Source of the DNA: Heterobasidion occidentale
Taxonomy: Eukaryota > Basidiomycota > Agaricomycetes > Russulales > Bondarzewiaceae
Length of the DNA stretch: 64,000 nt
Reading direction: 5' to 3'
NCBI GenBank assembly: GCA_039111635.1
Contig: JBCAQO010000003.1
Coordinates: forward strand, 1,488,001-1,552,000
The notes below the pieces were generated by a model. That model did no database searches and was not told the origin of the DNA. It saw only the letters and a program-made list of their open reading frames with translations. Both the position numbers and the translations under genes were made by a program. This document shows, in pieces, positions 48,092 through 59,422 of the stretch (position 1 is the stretch's first letter; every line of letters starts with the position of its first letter).

Positions 48092-49877
48092 TCAATAGCT
48101 TGCTCCCTCTTGCACATACCCTGACCTTCCATTAGCAGCTCGTAACGCCTGCTTCCGAAGAGCCCATCTCCGAATGTAATAAGTGAGGGTAGCAATGGCC
48201 AAAACAGCAAGGATGATGCCAATCGCCAGCCCAGCCTTAGCGCCTCCTGAAAGACCATTGCTCGATGTCGTGGTGGAGGGAGAGGGCGAGGGAGATGATG
48301 GGTTACCACCATATGGCCAGTAATCACCTCCGTCAGGAGGTAGGATGCAGGTGAGTCCATTGCCATCAGGGATGTCCTGGAAATCATTCTGGATTGTAGA
48401 CGACGTCACATTCACAGGATCAATGACGAATGGCGCGGGGGTTGGTGTCACATCGGTTGTGCTGCAATTTGGGCCGCGAGATCCGATGAAAGATGTGTTT
48501 CCGACGAGGGTGTTGTTCTCGACGGTAAAATTGGTAGCCGATGTAATTGCCATTCCATAACCGAATGCACCAGTTAGGATATTGTTTCGAACAGTTCCCG
48601 AGGAGCTACGATTGGCCCCGAATTCGTCACCGAACCAGGTATGAGGACCTATTGCGATGCCAATTCTGTACAACACCGTCAGCAGAGCGACAACAATGAA
48701 CGTAGGAGATACAAACTTGATAATGACATCGTCAATGTTCTCGCCTTTTGATTGTTCGTCGGACTCAGAATCTGTAGCAAACCCGCCTATGATTGTATTG
48801 TTCTGCACGACGACGCCAGAATAATCTCCACCAAACGGCAGCACATCGACCATGTTTATGCCTCCAAGGAGTGTGTTCTGTGAGATTGTCAGCTTGACAA
48901 AAAAAACTCTGACATGACTCACGTTCAGGATCCATATGGTGTTATTCTCGACCAATGTTCCGGGAGAGCCAAAAAGAACAATCCCTCCATCAGTAGGGTT
49001 CTTTATCATATTATTACGAACAATAGCAGAGCGGCAGCTGACGCTAATGCCGTCTGCCCATTCTTGGAATACATCAGAACCACAAGGACCTATGTCATTG
49101 TTTTGAACAATGACATTGTTGCAGTTGAGGCTGCCCTCGGCGATGTGAAGGCATGACCAGCTTCTGGGGTCGAAAGAGTGGACGTATTCGATCAATTGGC
49201 CAGAATTGGCGCCACCCATCTCGATGTTGGCTCCCCCATTCGTAGGTGGGGCACCGCCACGAGTGCCGTTTATCTGATGATATATGTCAGGACAAAGGCG
49301 TTGAGTCACACTGAAGACTGTGAATGTCACCTGGATGTTTCGCAATTTAACACCATTACAGTTTGGACAGGTTCCATCTACAGCAGTGGTATGCCCCGAG
49401 CCATTGAACACCGGTCCGTTGACAACAAGAATCGCTCTTTCTTCTCCTGTTGGATATCCGACCGTGCTGATTTCTTGGTTCGGTGCAGCGAAATAGATGG
49501 GTGATTGGATGAGATATTGAGTATTTTGACACAATGCTAAAACAAAGCCATCGCCAGACGAATTGAGCGCAATGTTCATTCGGTCGGTGAGGGTGTTGGC
49601 TGGATCAGGGGATACACAGTCTGCGCCATCCCGACGCAAGAGTTCGGAAGAACTGCGGAGTGTGGGGAATTCGAGGAATCGAACGTAGTTGGTACAATGA
49701 AGAAGCACAGAAAAAGAACGCACGACTCACCTATGATACAATGGTCCTCTCTCTCGCAGGCGTCTATTGTGGTCCGTCACCGCAAGCGTCAAGTCGTGCG
49801 CATATGATAGAGCAACAACGTTCGCAAACATTACCACAGCAATACCCAAGAAAAGGCGATGAATGAATGTCGGTAGC
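48092..49877 (-). CDS. Parallel beta-helix (pectin-lyase-fold) membrane protein
   Basis: The ATG at 49877 opens a hydrophobic leader (MLPTFIHRLFLGIAVVMFAN) for the secretory pathway. After ADCVSPDPANTLTDRMNIAL, the body is a right-handed beta-helix: repeats such as NCNNVIVQNNDIGP, CRSAIVRNNMIKNPTDGG, PGTLVENNTIWI, SGVVVQNNTIIGG, SSGTVRNNILTGAFG and ATNFTVENNTLVG recur every 20-25 residues with many Asn and potential N-glycan sites. It continues to a Ser/Pro/Thr spacer (GNPSSPSPSPSTTTSS), a transmembrane helix AGLAIGIILAVLAIATLTYY and a short basic tail. Introns include 57-nt and 45-nt ones in the helix region. A type I membrane or GPI-like surface protein that may bind or split polysaccharide is inferred. 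Pectin/rhamnogalacturonan lyase catalytic residues could not be recognised. Stop at 48092-48094. Confidence 0.8.
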
Positions 49878-51945
49878 ATAGTGGTCAAACTGCTGCAAGA
49901 GAGAGCGTTAAGCCTGCAGGCCGGCCTAGCAGATCGAAGGGGTTGGCCGTGTGCGGCGTGTGCATCGGGTTGACAAGATATGACGGGCTTGTCAGGGCGG
50001 AGCTACCAACTTGCCCTTACTAGGTCCGCCGCGCCGCCTTATTCTTGCTTTCTATCCTCCTTCACTCCTCTATTCTGCTTTATGGCTCAACAACAAACCC
50101 GCCTTCGATGGTCAACACTCCCGCTTTCCAGCACATCTCCACATTTTCTGTGCGATAGTACAGGTATGAGTCTCGATCAATGCAGGTAAAAATAACTCAC
50201 ATCTCCCTGTCAGTTTGTCACCGGGCTGACTGACCCGCCGCAAACTCCACAACTTTCTATCCGCGCGGAATGCACCTCCAGCAAATCCTTGACCAAAGAT
50301 AGCAGTTCCAAACACTGTCTCCACCTGCTCCTAACGTTTCTTAGGCGACATTTTCGCTACATTCCATACTTTGCTCATGAGGACATGATCGGTGCGGCGC
50401 TTGTCCACTGCTCGCGGCCCCAATTCAGAGAAAGCGCTGCGACTCGGCATTCCGTGCGTATCTGCAGACATACTTAGATAGACGGTGGTCTTGCGCTTAG
50501 TTCGGCGTGAGTGGGCGACCTTATTTGCGCTCTGGCAACCCAGGAATGCTAACTTGTCACGCGTGCAGCAGAGGCTCCGCGGATAACGAGGAGGTCTTTC
50601 AACTGAGGTGAATTATCTCCTTACGGGACATAATATAGTTCATTAAATGCATATTTTCCATAGATGCGAAGAACGTTGCTCCTGAGCAAGCTCGAGACAC
50701 TGTCCTTTCAGTGCAGGAAATATAAATATTGCATCCCTCTCCAATCTATGCTGGCAAACTTGACGGGTACTCATGGCGCATCATCAGCTTGTGTTGCTCC
50801 AGGAGGGGACACCTTTCTATTCGGAGCTTTGTCACGGCAGACTCGAAGCGTTGAAGCGCTGAGAATACATTTTTGTCCTAGATGGAACTGAAGGGGATTC
50901 TCTTCTCTTTCAACCTGGCCCGGAGCTAAGTCAGGTAGAATCGTTACATGTGGTGCGCCAATGTCTCATTTTCAAGCTCGGCCGACCACGCACCATGGCC
51001 AGTTCGACACGATGCGCACCCTTCGCGTTGATTTCCGCCGCATATATCGAGGCTTCGATCATGGCAAAAAAATCTGTATCTGCTTCTAGACCTGAAAATC
51101 GCATCGGCTTTCCCTCTTTGCATTCGGCAGTGACTCCATATGCTCGGCATGAACCGTGACAATGCAGGCACCGCGATTGCATACCCAGAATCACCTATCA
51201 TCATTCAATACGAGGTATGCGTTTAATTGCCGGCGCCTCGCTCACAGTATTCAGGGTCGTTATCGCCGCCGAGGGCTCCGTTCACTCCACAAATTCAAAG
51301 TTCAGGCCCAATGCATCCGTGGAAACCTGGCCAATTGATTGGGACACTGCGAAAGAATCTGGATCTAGAAGAATACATCTCGTCCTCTCTGGCATGACCT
51401 TTCGACCCATACCGTAAAGTTCCCGATAGCCTAATGTTGCAAGTAATTTCTCCCATCTGCATTCTTGTCAGGAACAAATAAAAGTGGTTTCTTTACTGTT
51501 GGTAGCTGTTGGTTGATCTTCTGAAATCCGACCCGCCCTCGCGGTTCTACCGCACTTCTCACCTCTTAGATCTTGAGGTGAAACTTGCGTGGGGTTCTCT
51601 GCAATGTGTCTTTATGGGGCTTTCACTTTCTCATGGCTCGCAGACGGCCGTAAGACTAGGCCGGAGTCTTGCGATGCCAGGTCATTAGGAGTATTGGTGA
51701 AACCGGGGACGACGGGAAGTGATAAGAGTATATGGTGTTCATGAACCTTGAATCTGTTGTCGACTATGTCGTGGCAATCATCTCATGGGCTACTCATGGT
51801 TTGATTATTAGTACGAGGCAAATGGTTTTGCAGAGGTAGAAGACACAACCTATATCGCCATAGTCTCTGTGGCTGACCTTACAATGAAGACACTCGTCCT
51901 GTGTATAATATATCACCAAGGATTTGTATTCGTTCATTCCTACTG
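49878..51945. other. Unresolved stretch, possible fragmented gene on plus strand
   Basis: About 2.1 kb hold several protein-like but short plus-strand segments: MAQQQTRLRWSTLPLSST at 50082, FRYIPYFAHEDMIGAALVHC near 50360, LLFQPGPELSQVESLHVVRQ near 50900, ALISAAYIEASIMAKKS near 51030, and MLGMNRDNAGTAIAYPES near 51140. They lie in different frames and several GT..AG pairs could link them, but I could not make one continuous model. Indels like those elsewhere may be the reason. No family recognised. Confidence 0.3.
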
Positions 51946-53111
51946 TTATCTTGGTCTCGATAGGTATTCATCATCTCGCCTAGTTTCTGTTCTGTGCTCC
52001 GCTTCATGCCGAGCTGTCCGAGACCCGTAACCTCTAGGTGGTGAACGTGAGCGTGAAGCAGACCGACGAAGTGATCGTGAATGAGAATGACTACGGTCAC
52101 GTCTGGAAAAACGGTCTTCTTTCGAAAAACGACCGGGTGACGCACTCAAATCCCGCCTTGGAGAGAGGCTTCGTCGATGATGGTCGTCATCCCTTTGATC
52201 TCTCCCACGTTTATCCAGCGAAGCTAGCAAAGCTTCTACACCTTTCAGACCGTCCGACTTTCCTGCTTGCTTCCGTGCCTTCTTCTCTTTCTTGCGTTCT
52301 TTCCTCGCCCGACGCTCTTCAGGAGTTTCGTCTTTGTGTTTAGACCTGGACTTCTTCCTCTTCTTTTCCTCGATGTGTGTTCCTCCTTCCACTTCTGAAG
52401 TAGATAGTCCCGCATGGGGTCATCAGGGTCAATATCCGGCTCGGAGGAAGCAGATGATTCGCTTCCTGCATCGACTATAGCATAGACGTATCGGCATGAC
52501 CTACGCGCACGAGGGAGTATGTTGGACGCACCATTCATTAACCCTGGCTTCGCGTTAAGGGCTTGCTCCTCAGCTTCAATCCATTCTCCATCTTCGCCCT
52601 TAGTTTTTGGCTGCTTGTAATTCTTGACGTGATCGACCCTTAACGTCCTATCCAGCACTGTGGCACCATTCAGGTTATCGACGGCTAAAACAGTCGACCG
52701 TTGGTCTTCATACATCAAGAAACCAAAGCCCTTGGTCTTGCCGGTCTCTTTATCACGAGGCAAGTTGACGTCCATCACTTCTCCGTATCTAAGTCGAGAC
52801 ACGCGATGTTATGCAGTGAGAGCAAAGAAGATGGGCCCAGTGACTTACTGAGAGAAAATGGTGATTACATCCCCTTCTGTGAGGTCGAAATGAAGACCTC
52901 CAACGAAGATGTACGCAGAGTCTGATGACGCATGAGCGCATGCTTGTACATGGGAGAATGGTGCACGTACCCTTGTACTCATCGTGCCATGACGCGCCGC
53001 TTGTTCCTAGCTCCAATTCAATTTGATTGATTTTGTTGATCTCCCGCACAACGCTACAGGTTTGGAAGTCAAGAGCTTGTTGTGCAAGGGGTCGTTAAGA
53101 ACGTACTTCAT
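51946..53111 (-). CDS. IST3: U2 snRNP-associated RNA-binding protein IST3/RBMX2 (Cwf29)
   Basis: A spliceosomal protein of the RES complex, retaining pre-mRNA until it is spliced. The first exon is only 5 bases (ATGAA, 53107-53111); after a 53-bp intron the frame reads [18 protein letters not shown], the conserved RES N-terminus. The RRM follows: [15 protein letters not shown] (RNP2), [27 protein letters not shown] and [20 protein letters not shown] (RNP1), [20 protein letters not shown]. Then an acidic spacer ([12 protein letters not shown]) and a Lys/Arg/Ser-rich tail ending in an SR-like stretch ([20 protein letters not shown]). Stop 51946-51948. Near 52365 one A appears to be missing (four A where five are expected) to join [10 protein letters not shown] to the [12 protein letters not shown] tail. 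Confidence 0.9.
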
Positions 53112-53217
53112 GATGGGGGTGAACTTGTGGTGGCGGCCAGAGAGGGTAGGATGGTTAATTCACACGCCACCCCACATAGCAGGTCAACTTTTTTTCCTGC
53201 TCACTTCCACTTGTACC
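53112..53217. promoter_or_regulatory. Short shared promoter between IST3 and eIF3d genes
   Basis: The two start codons are only 106 bp apart and point away from each other. Both encode RNA-processing or translation factors, so one promoter may serve both. No TATA box is visible. Confidence 0.6.
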
Positions 53218-55313
53218 ATGGCTTCATTCTCCCTCCCTCCGATCAATAACAATCCAGATGGCAGTTGGGGCCCGTCATCTTCGAACTTACCTCAAAATTA
53301 TAAATTCAAAGATATCCCTTATGCCCCATACTCAAAATCCGACAAACTAGGCCGTTTTGCGGACTGGAACGACTTCTCGGGAGACAATCGTCAGGCCAAT
53401 GCTGGAATTTCGGCTCCAAATGCTCGGCAAGGAGGACGTGGTCGTCGTGACGGTGCTCAGGCGTTTGGAAGTGGAGCACAGAGTGCGTTTGCTTTCCAGG
53501 TCGAAGACGAATCCAGCTTCTCTCTAGTCGACAACAAGACTAGCGCGCCTCGCAGGGGCGGGGGTTTCGCAAGAGGCAGAGGTGCCGCTCGTGGGGGCGC
53601 TTGGAATGCTCGTGCACCTCAGAGGCCCTCCCGTGGTGGATTCAATGCAGGACGTGGTGGTGGCGGCCAGAGAGGTGGAAGAAGGAACTGGAGGGATTGG
53701 GATAAGGTATGCGTCACACTGCTTGTTATCTTCGCCGATTTCCTTGAGCTATTAATATGTAGAATAACCGTACTCGCGAATCATCAGTTGCCATCGATCC
53801 GAGCTGGCATATGTTGGAGGAGATCGAATTCCATCGTCTTTCGAAGCTGAGGCTCGAAGTCGATGAGCCGGAAGACATGTTAGTTGACCACATTTTTTGC
53901 TCATCGTTGACACATTTCCTGAGCTGGGTTGCACTTCCAGCGAGTCATACGGACGTCTATTCCCCTACAACAAGGCCTACGATCGCATCTCGACCAAAAC
54001 AGAGCGTCCCCTTCAACCTGTGGACCGTATCAAATACAACACCACCACTTCGGATGACCCCGTCATCCAGCAAGTAAGATCTGCCGCAATGTCCTCTCCT
54101 CGCTTGATGATCTTATTACTCCTATGCCAGCTTGCTGCGAAGGGCACCGCTACTGTCTACGCAACCGATGCAATCATCAGCGTCCTCATGTGTGCACCTC
54201 GATCGGTCAATCCATGGGACATTGTCATCCTCAGAGAAGGGGACAAGATCTTCTTTGACAAGCGCGATGGCGGATCCTTCGATACCGTGACCGTCAACGA
54301 GAACGCCGCTGATCCTCCTCAAGATCCTACCGCACCCAATCCAAACAACCCCAATGAGAAAGTTGCGGAGGTTGCGTCCATCAACACCGCGACTTCGTTG
54401 TCGCTCGAGGCGACGTATATCAATCAGAACTTTGGCTTCCAGTCCGTGTCAGAAGCGCCGCCCCCGCCTCCAATCGACTTTGAGAAGCCGAATCCCTTTT
54501 ATGGGCCTGATGAGACAGAGCCACTCGCATCTTGCGGCTACCGTTACCGTGTTTATGACCTCGGTATCACGGAGGATGAAGATATCAAGATATGCATCCG
54601 TACCGAGGTCGACGCGTATCTGCCAGGCGGTGGTAATCCACTCGAAGGCCGTAGCCTCACTACTATTCGCGCACTCAATGAATTTGATCCTCGCGCTGCT
54701 GGAGCAGGTGGTGCGCCTGATTGGCGCCTGAAGCTCGATTCGCAGCGTGGTGCCGTAGTCGCTACTGAAATGAAGAACAACAGCTGCAAGCTGGCCAAGT
54801 GGACGGTGCAGAGTATTCTTGCCGGTGCTGAACTCATGAAGATTGGGTACGCTGTCTTCTATCTCATCCATGACCCATCTTTATTAGATGTGATCAATGC
54901 AGATACGTCTCTCGGGCGAATCCACGCGACAACACCCGGCACGTCATCCTGAGCACTGCTTCGATGCGTCCAACGGACTTTGCTGCCCAGCTCAACGTGT
55001 CTCTCGCCAACGGATGGGGCATCGTGCGGACTGTCACCGATCTTTGCATGAAAATGCCTGAGGGCAAATATGTACTGGTCAAGGACCCAAACAAGGTATG
55101 TCTCACAGTCCGACGACTGTTTGTGCGTCGGGGCGGACATTGTGGCTCTAGGAGTCTGGTTTCCCACCCGATGCTTCTTGATGATGGTGATATACTGACT
55201 TTTTGCAATTTCAACAGCCTGTCATCCGACTGTATACCGTCCCAATGTCGGCCTTCACTGCCGAAGAAGAAGAGGAGGAAGCAGGCTCTGATGGCGAAGA
55301 GCCTGAGGCTTAG
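53218..55313 (+). CDS. eIF3d: Eukaryotic translation initiation factor 3 subunit D
   Basis: eIF3d is a cap-binding subunit of the eIF3 complex in the cytosol. The ATG at 53218 reads MASFSLPPINNNPDGSWGPS, then FKDIPYAPYSKSDKLGRFAD WND-type blocks, and a Gly/Arg-rich RGG stretch near 53560-53690. Next come NNRTRESSVAIDPSWHMLEE, LRLEVDEPED, SYGRLFPYNKAYDRI, TERPLQPVDRI and, from 54120, KGTATVYATDAIISVLMCAP with SVNPWDIVILREGDKIFFDK. The cap-binding core has EATYINQNFGFQSV, ASCGYRYRVYDLGI, ICIRTEVDAYLPG, LNEFDPR, WRLKLDSQRGAVVATEMKNN. The C-terminus reads RDNTRHVILSTASM, FAAQLNVSLANGWGIVRTVT and an acidic tail (AEEEEEEAGSDGEEPEA). Five short introns; no indel seen. Stop 55311-55313. Confidence 0.95.
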
Positions 55314-55452
55314 TGCATGTGACCCTCCAGCCTTCCTGTCGTTTGAAGTGTAGCTGAGAACGAAAACGAAAAGCTTCGTGATGTGAACACTATGAACTGT
55401 GATGGGGCTTCTGCATGGTCATCAAGAACATTGCCACGGACACCGTTCCTTA

Positions 55453-56782
55453 TCATTGTGCACTCAATAGGGTCTCGACGGCCCCCTCAGTGTTCGTACT
55501 GTAAAGGATACGATCAAGGATGTTTTTGACAAAGTTGAACAAGAGAAATACCTTCGCTGCAAGACGCCCACTACAACCTCTCTTTGGACATCGGGGAACA
55601 TGCTCGTCAATTGCGTGATCTCGGCCTCGGTAGGAACCCTGAGACTAGCGGACGGACGCTGCGCCCTTCCCGTCAATTCATTGACCCATTCTCTCATAAC
55701 GGAAGTGCCTGGTGCCCCTGCGGTTCCTTCGACCGTCGACCCTGAGGGTCGGGCAGTAGTGACGACTTCTTCGGCATCGGACGATGCTTGTGTGGCGATT
55801 CGATCGTCAGGGAATGCACGGTTCGTCCGGCGAGGGGCGGGCATCGAGCCGACGAGGGGGAGCAGGAAACGTGACGATACTCTCACAAACCAAGGCGGCA
55901 GCCGATATGTCTTCAAACTGGCTATATCGGAGCGATAGAGCGCTCCAGTGAGTAAGCCGATGGCGGCTACGGCGGTGGAGGACAATGGCTGGCTGATCGC
56001 GAGCTGCAGCGTTTCAGATCAGCGCGGTCGGATGGAGAAGGAGTTGGCGGGCACCTGAAACGCTAGAATGTACACGAAGACTTTGTTGGTCACCGTCACC
56101 CCTAACACACGAAATCGATACTCAGACGGCACCAATCTTGAGTATTGGTAAAGGAGATTGAAGGCAAGTGCCGTAGGCCCAGAGGGGATGCGGTTGAACC
56201 TGAGTCGGTTGAAGGCCAGGAGAAACACAAATTCCAGTATCGTTGACACCAAGGTCGAAATTACGGCATAAGACTGCAAGGGGTCAAATCCAAAGGTACC
56301 ACTGAGTCTCAGGCGACGAACTCACTGCAAATTTGATGGTACCAAATTGTCGCTCGATGGTCACGCCGACATTATAGAGGATGAGCTCCCATATGAAGAG
56401 CTCGCTGGAGTTAGAATAGGTCAGGTGATGCGCGAAAAGACGCCAGTACTGGGTAGAAAGGTTTGAAAAGCATCCATATGGTGGAATGGTGGGAAAGACG
56501 CCTCACCTGGTGATGTCGAGACAAATGTGGGACAAGCTAAAACCAAATCGGAGGTTCCGAAGCGTCAGGGCCGGAATTGTAGAAGATAGTGCGGGGACAT
56601 ACACACCTGCAGATGAAAATAGTGCTTCACGTCAAACACTGCCGCGACGATAGACGTTGCAGCACACGCCATCATGAAACCTGTAAACACAGAACAAATG
56701 TGAAGCCATCGTGAAACCTCGGACACTGGGGATGATGACGCGTCCACTGACCCTTGGTGGCAGGAGCGTGCTGAAAAGACAT
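55453..56782 (-). CDS. Rhomboid-like, UBA-domain ER protein (UBAC2/Dsc2-like)
   Basis: The ATG at 56782 reads MSFQHAPATKG, then FMMACAATSIVAAVFDVKHY, a first membrane helix. Next ELFIWELILYNVGVTIERQF, KFASYAVISTLVSTILEFVF, IPSGPTALAFNLLYQYSRL, and FVYILAFQLAISQPLSSTAV AIGLL: six rhomboid-like membrane segments, with no rhomboid Ser/His visible, so it is a pseudoprotease. After a basic spacer, the UBA domain is near the C-terminus: EAEITQLTSMFPDVQREVVV and NTEGAVETLLSAQ. Stop 55453-55455. Such proteins are subunits of ER/Golgi ubiquitin ligases (UBAC2 in animals, Dsc2 in fungi, where it acts in SREBP cleavage or ERAD). The exact complex cannot be told. It converges on eIF3d, 140 bp away. Confidence 0.85.
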
Positions 56783-57169
56783 TGCTCTACCTCGATTTGT
56801 TTGCCACAGACGTGTCCAGAAGACGGTCGACGTGTCTTTTGAACTCAAGCAGTGATTAGCTGTAGGTGGCTGGGTGCATTGGCACTCGAGAGCCTGTGGT
56901 AGAAGTTCGGGCGCAGCTGCACTGAGGAAAGCCGCGTGGCAATGAGTCATCCTTCACGGAGTTTAAATATCTCGGGCAGATAACGCTCGCATCTCTCAAT
57001 GAAACGAAGGATAATCCTCGATCGCAGACGCTTATAGGCGGTCAATAGATCCTATCGAGCTCTGAGATCGAAAACTAAAATTGCGCGTGACAGGCCCAAG
57101 CATATACAATGACGCCTGTGAGTTATTAGCCCTCCACCAATTAACCCTCTAAAGCCGCGTGGAGGTCGA
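56783..57169. other. Intergenic region
   Basis: About 390 bp lie between the UBA-protein start and the stop of the ketopantoate reductase gene, both on the minus strand. It should hold the UBA-gene promoter. Nothing else is evident. Confidence 0.5.
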
Positions 57170-59134
57170 TCAATGCATCGCCAGAGCATCATGAGACCCT
57201 GCATGGAACCACATATCAGCGAGAAATCTGGCGCGGAAAAGGTGTTTCACAAACACGTGGCGCGCGCGGAGCACCGCTCTTTGCAAGATCATCAGTTGGG
57301 CATATATCACGTCTAGCCTGTGGAGGATCAAGTCGTCGATTAAGGAACTAATGAACGGACTAACAATGCACATTGCTGTGTAGAATATCATTTCGAGGGA
57401 AATTACCTTGGCGTCTCCACCGCGTGCTTTCTTGCGATCTTCACAACACTCCCTACGATTGGCTCAACCTCCATAGGCCGGCCGGCTTCTAGGTCCACCA
57501 ACATAGATGGTTTGAAGCGGCTCGGTGAGGTCCTTCGTTCATCGCTATACTGTTCCAGGCAGTCTGCGATCACCTGGTCTGCTTTATTCTCGGGGAGTTT
57601 GGATGCAGTGACGCCGGTGCTCCGGGCGACCGAAACGACCTATATGTGGATATCAGTGTCGTCTCGAGGAACCAAAGAGCTATGTAACAAAAAAACGGGA
57701 CCTCTTCCATTATTCCCTTGACGGCCGGAAGCGTGACTGGGAGGAGCTGGCTGCACAAGAGATCGGCCACGGGGCTCCGTGAAACAGTGCACAGAGTTGA
57801 AAAGGTCGCATTCCTAGGCAACAGGACGTCTCGGGGTAAGTTGAACCACGCCGTGGACTCGCCTGAGAAGAGCCCTCACCAGAGAATCTTCTGCCAGCGG
57901 GCAGCGTTGATATCGTCTGTCACCTCGCTACCTGCTCCGCCAGCGATGAGGAGCTCGTGGAATAGCTGCAACGATCGGACACCCTCGTCTTCCGCCGTCT
58001 GCCCGTCGTTTGACGAGGCGGCAAACCTGGCATGAAGCCCCGAAGTCAACTTGTCCTAGAATCGAATTTGATGATGAGCAGCACGAAACCCCAGCTGCAC
58101 CAAGGCTGTTTTTTTCACGAACGGGACCGGACTGCACGACTGAGCGCCCCCCGTCGACCGTGGTGGCGTCGATCCACGCGCAGGAGGAGATGATCGTCGC
58201 GTCTGGCCTGGCCGCCTGCAAATCCGCGTGGATCCCGATCCCGTTCTGGATGAGCACAAAGCAGTTTGTCGAGTGTAACAACGGCGCGATGAGCTTCGGC
58301 GTGGGGTTGACATCCGGCAGGGCCCTTGAATGGGCAAAAGAAATTTAGGCAAAGCCATTGACAAATCAACGAAAAATGAGGGAAAAAAAGCTTCGTGTTG
58401 CGGTAACGGTCGCAGACGATGACAAGGGATCAGTCAGCGCGTTTGAAATGTACGACTCACTTGAACGCGCAGATTACAAAATCGTATCTTCTGTCGGCCG
58501 CTTCTTCCGGAGTGGGGACGGCTGAATGCAGTCGACGTCAGCGCAGAGGGCGGCACAATCCCGTTCCGTATATCGGACCACGAGTTACGGGGGAAATACG
58601 TCGTAGTAAGCGGCCGGGTGGGGACCCACCTCTGTGAGGCTTCCAAGCAGCAACGCGACCGAAGCCGTCAGACACGACATCCACGCCATTCTCTGTGGAA
58701 ATATTTGGATTCAGTCAGCGCGCGCATAGTTAATGGATGTGTCATTTGGCAGATGTGACAGACAGTGCTGAAAGCGGACACCCAGGACGCGCATGGACAC
58801 AGATAGATACGTACCGATGAGGGTCCCGAGGTTGGAGCTTCATGTGCGCCGGAGTTCCAAGTCGGGGCGGCGGGAGAAGTCCCAGGACAGGAACCAGATA
58901 GTGATGGGTGGGGTAGGGACGCCGGTGAGGCTCCATTCCACGACTGCTCTTCGATGTAGCTGGATGTCACGTACCGACAAACTGCGGTCACTTGCGCGCG
59001 GCCTGACCGTTCGAGCGCGAGCGCGTAATATGTCCCAATCGCTAGAAATTTCCTTGGACGCTGCGGTCAAATTCGGCGAGCATGTGGGTTTTTTTGACTG
59101 TACCTCCGAGGCCGACTACGCAGATTTGAAGCAT
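57170..59134 (-). CDS. Ketopantoate reductase (2-dehydropantoate 2-reductase) family protein
   Basis: NADPH-dependent reductase of the ApbA/PanE family. The ATG at 59134 gives MLQICVVGLGAIGTYYALAL; GLGAIG is the Rossmann dinucleotide loop, joined by a short intron to ALERSGRAQVTAVCR. Then EEAADRRYDFVICAFK (near 58490), LPDVNPTPKLIAPLLHSTNC, FVLIQNGIGIHADLQAARPD, ATIISSCAWIDATTV, and the C-terminal domain: FAASSNDGQTAEDEGVRSLQ, DINAARWQKILW (active-site Asn/Lys region), NATFSTLCTVSRSPV, RFKPSMLVDLEAGRPMEVEP and RLDVIYAQLMILQRAVLRAR. Stop 57170-57172. The part from 58500 to 58660, with the usual strand after CRSN, does not read cleanly in one frame and may hold indels or an unplaced exon. Pantothenate synthesis is possible, but fungi have several such paralogues. 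Cytosolic. Confidence 0.85.
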
Positions 59135-59422
59135 GTCGACAGGTTGCGGCAGGCCGTTGCACGTCGGTGGACACTGGACACATGCTTATCGAGATAGCAT
59201 GCACGTGATACCGCGGGTGACCGTGGCGCGACTCGAACGAGAACATCTGCTTGGCTTTGCACTGGAATCTACTTCCGTGTCTTAGGCTGTCTCAGACCGG
59301 AACATCCTGGTCTCACATTAGATTGTATACATCGTTGCACAACAAGCAACGGTATCGGGAACGCTCAAGCTCAAGCACAAGGCTCGCTCTGTCGCCGCAA
59401 CCGAACTTACCACACAACTCAA

